Origin: Prostheceraeus crozeri
Taxonomy: Eukaryota; Platyhelminthes; Polycladida; Euryleptidae
NCBI GenBank assembly: GCA_907163375.1
Contig: CAJQUW010010295.1
Span: 248,001-312,000, forward strand
Direction of reading: 5' to 3'
Length of the DNA stretch: 64,000 bases
The position numbers were made by a program, and so were the translations under genes. This document shows, piece by piece, positions 56,400 through 64,000 of this stretch. Each line of letters begins with the position of its first letter. The stretch's first letter is position 1. Below the pieces are notes generated by a model that did not search any database, had not been told where the DNA came from, and worked only from the letters and a program-made list of their open reading frames with translations.

Positions 56400-56570
56400 T
56401 ACACATCATGAAGTTCGTGTTTCGATAGAAATACCTTTAGACGTCTATAACACCGCACATGCATTTCATGTGTGAGTTCCAGGTCAAATTACCGTTTAGA
56501 TAGACACCGAGAACCTTACATTCATATACTCCCAGACAGAGATAGTCTGTGGTTGAACACAATGCCGTCT
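56400..56570 (-). mobile_element. LINE polymerase scrap
   Basis: Minus-strand translation reads CKVLGVYLNGNLTWNSHM, the conserved LGVxxDxxLxWxxH block that follows the palm in CR1, Jockey and I-type LINE polymerases. About 30 further residues on each side look related but contain a stop. It is a very short truncated fragment; clade cannot be set. Confidence 0.6.
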
Positions 56571-56627
56571 AGATGATCACAGCACTAGATTGATCTCTTC
56601 GAATTTGTCGACTCTCAACTTGTCGTG

Positions 56628-56660
56628 CTTGAGGAAGGGTGGATCACCCGAAAGCTTGCC
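56628..56660 (+). other. Hammerhead-like hairpin
   Basis: CTTGAGGAAGGGTG, loop GAT, CACCC then GAAAGC: a 5-bp stem with GAAA on its 3' side and a near-CTGAGGA on its 5' side. The order fits a hammerhead core apart from one extra base. Such hairpins are known in Penelope-like elements. No cleavage arm could be confirmed. Confidence 0.25.
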
Positions 56661-56843
56661 AATAAAGAAATTTCGAAGAGAACTATACCACTGAAGAATT
56701 TTTTACTTTATGCTAACTTCGTTCTCGAGAAAAAGGAACAATGCAAAGATTGATCTCTATTTATGAGAAGACTGTTTCTATCACAGCACTGTCTGACATG
56801 TTGAATATTTGTGTGTGCTGTAGCAATTTCGGTTTGTTTTCAG

Positions 56844-57186
56844 AAGGAAATCAAAAAGGCATGCACCAGAAGAATTCGAGATGTGCTTGATGGATTTTAA
56901 TAAAACAATATTGGATGGATCAGGAGAAGGCGCTGAAGAAAACCCTTTGTCGTTCAAGTTAAAAGTAATGAAAAACATCAGCGACATAGCGATTGTTGTG
57001 AAAGAATTCAGTGAAACGAAAAAGTTCAGTGAAGATGAATGTCAAAACGCGATCAAATTTCTCCTTGAGTGTTCCCATATATGCATTGGAAAACATTCCA
57101 TCACTAAAGACTGTTCTCTGGAAGAACAGAAAAAGTTGGAAATTGAAGTGAGTCACAGTTTTGTGAATTTCTTGACTATGTGTTGA
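56844..57186 (+). CDS. Terminal exon of an unidentified host gene
   Basis: After a strong acceptor (GGTTTGTTTTCAG ending at 56843) one frame stays open for 113 codons to TGA at 57184-57186. It reads RKSKRHAPEEFEMCLMDFNK, then FKLKVMKNISDIAIVVKEFS, ECQNAIKFLLECSHICIG and LEIEVSHSFVNFLTMC. The product is helical and rich in Lys/Glu with five or six Cys, with no membrane segment. The incoming phase is 2 (two bases come from an upstream exon that I could not find). The clean frame and splice site favour a real host exon. The protein family is not recognised. Confidence 0.5.
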
Positions 57187-57935
57187 GTTAAATTATTGTT
57201 TTGGGAAGAGTTGAGACTGCAGGATGTATGTTTCGGTCGTTGTCTTCCTGTAAGATTCGGTTATTTCAGTAAGCCTACTATGAAGTTGACCTATGGAAGG
57301 GACCTTATTAATTAACATTAGGGACCTTGGATCGTATTAATGGATGCCAAATGGCCACATGCGACTTCACTAGAGTTGTGCTTTGCAGTGGTCCCAAAAA
57401 CTGGTCTCAACACGACCCGAAAATACCCAAGAACCCGAACCCGACTCGAGCCTACCGAGAAACTCAGGATAATAATTCGGCTGAGAAATCCTCATGTCTG
57501 ATTGGACAATGGAGATAGCCAATTACACTGTAAGAGTAACGATGGTGCTGTCGTGAGTCACCAACAATTTACTATACCGTCGTTGTCGCGACAATATCCC
57601 ATGCGTGCATTTTTTCGGGACAGTGATAATAAACTACACATGAATCACATGAGAAATATTGCCTCGACAATGATGAGATACTCAGCTTTCGAACCCTGTA
57701 GAAATCGAGTTACATCCACATGGGCTTTTATTGAATAACAGTGACCGGTCAATTTGAAAACGATGGAAACGTGCCCAAAATGCGGATCTTTGAGGTTTAA
57801 TATGATTCGTTCAGTCTCATTCAGAGTTCAGGTTGTCTACCAGTCATGTAGAATTTGTACACAGCCCTGAAGAAAAGTCAGATTGCTAATTATATTGCCC
57901 AAATCAAGATTCCTTCGTTTTTGACAACCTGTTTT
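57187..57935. other. 3' flank of the orphan exon
   Basis: Probably 3' UTR and intergenic DNA. No standard AATAAA lies close to the stop; GATAATAAACT occurs near 57625. No gene is recognised. Confidence 0.3.
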
Positions 57936-57984
57936 CATGGACAGCTAGAAATCTATAATGGTAATAGTATTCTAGCTGTCCATG
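57936..57984. repeat. Perfect 15-bp hairpin with 19-base loop
   Basis: CATGGACAGCTAGAA (57936-57950) and TTCTAGCTGTCCATG (57970-57984) pair perfectly. The flanking sequence does not extend the stem. It is shorter than a usual microRNA precursor. Confidence 0.88.
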
Positions 57985-59105
57985 CCTAATTTTTATCACA
58001 GAAGCATATATTTTGCTGAAATATTCGTCTCTATTAAATATACAAGCGCTTTCAACTTCTTTGTAGGAATAGTTGCAAAATGAAAAGTGAAAACATGAAT
58101 GATTCGGCATGAATCACGTGTCATTCTTGACAGACAAACATTTCTACAGACATAGTTGCTGTTGGGAGATACATGTCGATTCTCTTACTCATTCCCATAA
58201 CTTTCCTTGCAACTATTGCTCGACTTATGAAGTAGACGTATTCCAAGACATGACAAATCAGGATGTACAATATCATTATGCTATTTTTGGAATCCAAAAT
58301 GAACTAAATTCTACATTCAATTCCTCGAACCAGTGTTACCCTGGACTATCAAAATATAGTGTGCAGGACATTTAAACTATCGCTTCGAATTTATTGAGAG
58401 AGCCGGTACATGTTGTCTGGCAGACCTAGGCGCACATGACACGGACACCATGTGTTCTCCCGATGTTATAGTAAATCTGTCGAATACTTAGGATACAAAT
58501 ACCTCTCAAATACTTTTCTAACCGTGTCGTAATTTGATTTAACTAATTTGGATCTTCATAAATTGACTTGATTCGATATTTCTATTGATAGTTTTCTCGG
58601 GCTGAGTGTTCCTGTTTAAAAAACGACAAAGACTTATGAAGACAAATAAATTCTTTAGAACTTAAATGCACAGTCGACAATTTGTAACAAGAAATGAGAC
58701 AAGAGATGAAAAAGACGATAGATCATAGTGCCATGCAAAAGATGTGTAGCTGGTAGGACTCGAACCTGCGACCACAGGTTGTCTAGAACTGTCCATATGA
58801 GCATGTGACCTACGATCGCTTGTATGCGATTGATATCAGATGACAGGATCAAGTAGTCACCATATCATTGTTAACACTGCACAGCTAACCTGGCCCAGGA
58901 TGACAAAGTCGCGTCACGATCCTCCATAAGTCATAAGTCACAAATCTTTATCTACATGTCATTTTGACAATCTTTGTCTCTAGACAGATAATACAAGCAC
59001 GCAGGCAGATGAAGTAAATATGATATTAGTTTTCTAATTTTAGTAAGATTATAAAGCCTAGGAAAGTATGAGCATAAAGAATGAGTGGCAAAAAGAAATT
59101 TTTAA
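57985..59105. other. Anonymous stretch
   Basis: Apart from the tRNA-like remnant no element or gene is recognised here. Confidence 0.25.
58735..58815 (-). repeat. tRNA-like remnant, possible SINE head
   Basis: On the minus strand, GTGGTCGCAGGTTCGAGTCC and then TACCAGCTACA contain an exact polymerase III B box (GGTTCGAGTCC) with a four-of-five paired T stem. The acceptor 3' strand AGCTACA has no partner at the 5' side, and the anticodon stem is mismatched. It is therefore a decayed tRNA pseudogene or the head of a tRNA-derived SINE, not a working tRNA. No second copy is seen in the window. Confidence 0.45.
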
Positions 59106-59290
59106 TACCTTACAGAGATAGGAAAAATAGTCGTGCGTCGCTTGCGGATTGCTCTGAATGCCTTTAAAATGCTCCGATCGCCACGATTCCTTCAGATTCG
59201 AAGAATTCAGATCATTGCGCAAAAGTCTCCTCGATAATGTTGGTCCCTCCGATCATTTTAAAAAAAGTTAGCAGGCGCATGAAAAAACGT
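59106..59290 (+). repeat. Inverted partner of 62820-62996
   Basis: From CCTTACAGAGATAGGAAAAA through TTCCTTCAGATTCGAAGAAT to CTCGATAATGTTGGT, this block matches the reverse complement of 62820-62996 at roughly 80 percent. Both copies translate in the same frame to a peptide containing ADCxExL and IATIPSDSKNxDHC (this copy has one stop in it). Each is preceded by a TTACAG that could be a splice acceptor. It may be a duplicated exon or part of an unknown repeat. Confidence 0.65.
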
Positions 59291-60899
59291 TCACAAACTT
59301 CTCTGTAGAACTTGACATCGTCAGCGTCTCTTTGCTGTGTGATTTGGTTGATAACAGTCACTGAAACTTAACACGATTTGGCGTGTTTAATGTTGAATTG
59401 ACTGTTCATTGTTCGATTGCTATGGTATTTAGTCAGGAGATTGTGCCATTTCAATAACGTTACATGCTCCAATGTTCCCTTTCTAGTCAAACGGAAGAAG
59501 AGACGACCTGTCTAATTCTGTGGTCCTAGGAGTTGGTCAACTCCCTTAATACACAGGATTTAGGCAACCATATTTTCCGCTTCATTGTTATGTTCCTACT
59601 TTTATAGATGAAATGCATACTCGAACCTTCTGCAATTGATTTTCTGTTGCCGGTGCCGTTTGGTGTGTGATCTTTGAGAGGTTATCCTTATTTTTAGGGG
59701 GAAATGTAGCACAATCTAGCAGTAAAAATGTTCTTAAGACATGCATATGTGGAACACAAGAATAGATAGGTGATGAACGCGATCACCGTCTTCGTTATTG
59801 TTACATGTGTCTGTCAAGTAGACAACGCCCAGTATTGAATCATCTTGTTGATGGTTGTGCATAATATTTGTGGCAAACAGTCAGATGACCAAGTGTACTG
59901 TACTTCCTGTTGAGTTTCCAATGTAATGCCAAGAGCGATGGAAAGGGTGCACGATAAATGAGTCCTTCAAATGGAAACATGAAGCTCAAATTCTCAATTT
60001 TAAGTTCATTCACGTAACACTTTTATCTGAATCTAAATGATCTGGGGTGACCGCACAGAAACAGTGTTAGAAAGTGAGTTGTTTGTGTTTAGCAAATCTC
60101 TAACAATTGCTAGACGCTTATTAGTCCCTAACTGCTGACTGCTTGGTACGCACGGAAGAGTTTTTTTGTGTGACAGTTTGTATGGCGAGGAAGTCCATTT
60201 TCAGCATCAGCTGCATGTGATAAACTGAAGCTTTAAAAGCGCATTAGCCTACTGATATTGACAAGATGTGTCACCATGACCATGTAATTTCGACTTCTCA
60301 CTTTACAATGTAGCATGTAGTGGTTCTTCTCCGAACAAATGATTTCCTCGCTGAGCCGTGCGCTAACTTTCCCCGTACGCTGCATTCGCCGACTTCCCTT
60401 TCTCGCTTCTCTCTCCCTATTTGTATTGAAGTATATGAGAATCCTGCTTGATGAATAAAGACACAAAATAAGCAGATACATAGGGCAGAAACATCAAACA
60501 TGGAAGAGGCTGCGTTAGCGGAGCTGTTAGTGATGCTGTTAGAGATTTGGCAACCTAACAGCGTTTCTGTAGTGTCGCCCTCTGGTTTATGAGCGACCTA
60601 CAGCCTATAAAATGTACTTTGTAAGTTGAATTTTCATGAAATGGACCCTGAGTTTTGACGTACACATGATCAATACCAAATTAATGTAGGTACAAATAAT
60701 TTATATGTTTGTCTGTTTAACATCACTGCTCTTCCTGTGAAATGGTTCGGGTACAACACATGAATCAATATTGAAGTCAAACCAAATCCAACCCAGTCAC
60801 TATGTCGGTCACTCGTGTTCTGTCAGCTCTTCTTCCTGTCTTTCGCTTGAGTTTTCCTCGTCTTGGCATCTTCATTGGCTCGGTCCAGCTGAGGCAGGG
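59291..60899. other. Anonymous stretch
   Basis: No gene, transposase or structured repeat is recognised. Confidence 0.25.
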
Positions 60900-61715
60900 T
60901 GGGGCAAAAACTTTGGTCGAAACCCAAAACCCAAGCCCAAATTTCAATAAATGAGTAGACTCAAGTAAGCGAAGGGCGTTCTTTGTATTTTGTGCCGACA
61001 TTATTCTTCTATGGCCAAAATTCATCTTGGGCTCATGAGAAGTGTGGTGTTAGTGTGAAACGATTTTTTATTGCAATAACTGTAATTAGTAGCCTAACTA
61101 CATGTATTACTTTACAAAGCTTTCCTTTAATTTAACCTACACTGATAAACTGACTAATTAAAGATTTTTGATTTAATGATGAATGAATTACACATTGTTC
61201 ATTACTAAACAATTGTTTTCATTTTATCATTGATAAATATAAACAAACTTGATAAATATTATGGCTGCAGCAGTAAGTGAATGGTTAAACATATTTAGAA
61301 GACGAAATTGGAATGAATTCTTTTTTGGATAAATGTCGGCAATCGCAGAACGTCGTGTGTGAATGTAACTGCTAAAATATAAAATATATGAAATATACAA
61401 AAATTCAAGAGACACAAATGCAGCAAAATACATGTAAGCTTGCAGCAAATACAATATGGACGAACTTTCAATGCGCGGCATTGTCAAACTCAAAATGTAA
61501 TATCCAATTATCACAAGTATTTCATTTTTGAAATATTCTGTGAATTGAGTGAAATTTGATTAAAAAATCAGAACTTTATGCTTCTATCATGACTTCTCTC
61601 CCAAGATTTCAATCAAAATATCGATTCCATAGCTTAATTTGTGTAGGTCCTATATGCAGCACTAAAAGTGCAGCAGACCCAAGTTTTGTATCACTTACCC
61701 AAGGTCCAACCTTGC
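60900..61715 (-). repeat. Dispersed repeat, inverted partner of 6525-7325
   Basis: The reverse complement of this block matches 6525-7325 over its whole length with small indels (blocks such as ATGAGCCCAAGATGAATTTT, TAGGCTACTAATTA and GTAAGTGATACAAAACTTGG). It is followed about 70 bp later by a copy of another repeat that is also found at the left of the window. Confidence 0.75.
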
Positions 61716-61784
61716 CTGAGGCAGTCTCTCCATCGCATCATTCATGTTCCTTCACCACTGTTTCTTCTGCTTTCTTTGTACCAA

Positions 61785-61985
61785 TGGGTTTACTCCCATG
61801 TTTCAAAAGTTGTCTATAATCCGTAGAAAGAAAGAAATCGTCACAAAACTTCCAGTGCACGAATTTGTAATATACACGTACTTTTTACCCGCATACAAGC
61901 ATGTGCAAATCGGACGATTAATTTCGGAAGCAGAGACGGTCACTTGAAGTGTAGCGATGTCAACAAACTGACCTGACTACTTCTG
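61785..61985 (+). repeat. Third copy of the 3271-3836 repeat arm
   Basis: GGGTTTACTCCCATGTTTCA, ATCCGTAGAAAGAAAGAAAT, CGTCACAAAACTTCC and CACTTGAAGTGTAGCGATGT line up with the left arm of the 3271-3836 foldback. Only one arm is present here, so the foldback arrangement is not obligatory for this family. Confidence 0.7.
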
Positions 61986-62819
61986 TTGAGCAGCGTGAGG
62001 CCGATATTATATTGACAATAAATTGAAGACAAAACAACTGTTCCATCGTGAGAAATGAATTACACAGTTCGTCCGAACGGGAGTTTGGAAGCGAGGGTCG
62101 CACCCTCCAACCGCCAATGAACGAGGAGTAAGTACGTTTCGTCACTGTAGAAGAAGAGATAGAATGTTTTCGCGCCCATTGTTTGACGTAAAATTTCATT
62201 TACAGCTCAAAACTTGCCCGACGCGTCTTGTCTTCCTGACAGTTTCAAGGGAATTGAATCGGACAAGTGTTAAAATGCAGGTACACAAATCAGTGGTTCA
62301 GTCAGGGCAACTCATCAAATCAGCTCATGACGTTTATTCAATGGCGGCATTTTCAACGTAATATAACGTGATTCAGCCATCCTAGTAGTAATTGCCGTGT
62401 TTTGTTTTTCCTAAGTCTTGTAACTAAAATCATTAATGGTCATCACTTCAGCGTCGTGGTCCAGCAACAGTCAATGCTCTTTGACATCATCATTCTTCAA
62501 ACTGCGTTGGTTAGTTTTCCGCGAGACCTTTCGATGAATCTCGTCAAACGGACGGTCGTATTTGCAGAAACCACACAATTAGACGGCTCGTTCCTCCTAG
62601 TCATCGTTTCCTAGAAGGGCAGAGTTACATCTCGTATGCAATAATGAAGCGGCATACACCTCACACAACCTACGGTCAAACAATAAGTCGTTACTGAATA
62701 AGCGGTGAGCTTCAGACAGGAGCTGGTGGCGTGCATGTTATACACATCGAGCTCCTCGTTCGGTCACACTTCGCTGCCACAGTGCCATTCATTGATAAAT
62801 CCTGCGAAGAGATGGAGTG
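61986..62819. other. Anonymous stretch
   Basis: No gene recognised. Confidence 0.25.
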
Positions 62820-62996
62820 AACTAAATTTCTCGCGCCTGCCAACTTCTAAACAAAGAATCTGACGAACAGACATTATCGAGAGAACTTGTCCGCAGTGAT
62901 CTAAATTCTTCGAATCTGAAGGAATCGTTGCAATCGAAGCATTTTGGAGGAATTCACAGCAATCCGCAATCGACGCACGACTTTTCCCCATCTCTG
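62820..62996 (-). repeat. Inverted partner of 59106-59290, open on the minus strand
   Basis: The minus-strand frame from 62991 reads MGKSRASIADCCEFLQNASI, then ATIPSDSKNLDHCGQVLSIM, and continues to 62764 without a stop. The same peptide, with one stop, is encoded by the copy at 59106-59290. A TTACAG lies just before the frame. The family is unknown. Confidence 0.6.
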
Positions 62997-64000
62997 TAAG
63001 GCATTAGGAATTCCCCTTTGCCCACCCAGTAAGTTCCAGCATGTGAAATCGTTTTGAATAAGTGTGGACTTCTAGGAAACTGAAAGAGGTAGGCGATCTA
63101 ATTCTGTGTGTGTAAAGCAGTTACAGAGAAAAGTTGCTAAAAAGTCAGCGAAGACACTCGTCAAAGCCAATGCATTGCGAGTGTCTTCACTGACTGCTTT
63201 CCTCACAAATAATAGGTTTTGTAGCGTAAATAGAATAATTAATTATCGAGTTGCATCATCAGTTGAAAAATGGGAACACATCTGAATAGCTGCCATTTCA
63301 TCCAATATCAGGAATCATCAGCAGGCCTAGTTCACATCTCTCAACATCGACACAAATCCCTATTTAAAGTTGCAGTCATGCCCGGGTCAGTTTGAGACTA
63401 GCAATTAGCAAGTTAGTGAAATTTTGACGGGGATTCATTTAATATCACTTTAAACACACTACTGGCAAATCGCCTAAGTTAGTGTGCCTGAAATAATCAA
63501 TAAATACTTTTTTTACAAACATAATGTAAATAGAATAACTATCGAGTTGCATTCACAGTTCGTTGCCATTCCTGTAATAATTGTTGAAGTTTGGTTTCGT
63601 CTGTTGACGCAAATTCCAATTTATCAGCGCAGATGATTTTATCTTATGTAAATCAGTACAAATAGGAACAAATTGATATTCATGAATCAATGCCGCATGA
63701 TCTGAAGTTACTGAACTGCTGAAGGCTTGTCTGTAGTTGCCCTAGTTGCGTCGATGAATATAATGTTGACCTTCTGTCGGCTTTTGTTCTTGCACAATTT
63801 ATGACGTCACAGTCTCTACATGTATGTTCATCAGTACGGAGGATCTGTGCTTTTTCTTTTCAATACTAATACATGCTCATTCAATTGAAAATGAGGTGAA
63901 GTGTATTTGAAAAGTTTGCAACTACATTTCATGCTCAGAGCAACATGGATGACAGTGATTTCAATCACATGTAGAAGAATCTTAACCAATGCAGAATTAT
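62997..64000. other. Anonymous right end of the window
   Basis: Contains a hairpin at 63143-63195 and a diverged direct repeat: 63226-63265 and 63525-63561 share GTAAATAGAATAA and TATCGAGTTGCAT. No gene is recognised up to the right edge. Confidence 0.4.
63143..63195. repeat. 18-bp hairpin, 17-base loop
   Basis: AGTCAGCGAAGACACTCG (63143-63160) pairs with CGAGTGTCTTCACTGACT (63178-63195) with a single mismatch, which is a G-U pair if transcribed from the minus strand. Outer bases pair only weakly. Confidence 0.85.

Noticed and set aside
1-64000. CRISPR arrays, bacterial operons or phage defence systems
   Set aside because: The sequence is eukaryotic in character (introns, LINEs, MITEs); no array of regularly spaced short repeats with unique spacers was seen.

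Overview
The window looks like AT-rich, repeat-dense nuclear DNA of an invertebrate animal. The signs are GT-AG introns, a DUF4806-type spliced host gene, and a mix of CR1-like and RTE-like LINEs, Penelope-like elements, BEL/Pao debris, piggyBac and Tc1/mariner relics and many foldback MITEs. This mix is typical of marine invertebrates (echinoderm, hemichordate, lophotrochozoan or similar). The phylum cannot be fixed from sequence alone. I see no bacterial operons, rRNA genes, CRISPR arrays or intact tRNA genes.

Layout. 0-10 kb: a BEL/Pao integrase fragment at the left edge, a decayed piggyBac transposase (minus), two foldback repeats, a dispersed repeat with an inverted partner near 61 kb, and a Penelope-like relic with a GIY-YIG end. 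9.3-10.9 kb: a large foldback enclosing a BEL/Pao scrap. 10.9-18.7 kb: mostly anonymous DNA with a reverse-transcriptase thumb scrap and several tandem repeats. 18.7-20.4 kb: an RTE-like LINE (minus) with a PHD-type zinc finger inside its polymerase ORF. 21.4-23.6 kb: the best host gene, three spliced exons (plus) making a coiled coil plus DUF4806-like domain. 27.9-29.0 kb: a decayed coiled-coil ORF with a 12-unit pentapeptide repeat. 30.3-34.7 kb: a nearly full-length but broken CR1-like LINE. 35.7-39.2 kb: a Penelope-like reverse transcriptase split by a 2.6 kb DNA transposon. 41.9-42.8 kb and 51.5-52.1 kb: two non-autonomous DNA transposons with similar ends (CAGG-C/G-TGTC) and 6-bp target-site duplications. 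46.3-47.6 kb: a Tc1/mariner transposase pseudogene with a spliceable intron. 50.4-57.2 kb: two copies of a foldback MITE, a 530-bp palindrome, LINE scraps, and an unidentified terminal host exon. 57-64 kb: mostly anonymous, with inverted partners of repeats seen at the left and small hairpins.

Host genes appear limited to the DUF4806-like gene, the orphan terminal exon near 57 kb and possibly a small internal exon near 52.2 kb. Almost everything else that can be named is transposon-derived, and every transposon ORF is broken. The most useful leads are the 6-bp-TSD transposon family, the nested insertion at 36-39 kb, the PHD finger inside the RTE polymerase, and the hammerhead-like hairpins near Penelope-type debris.
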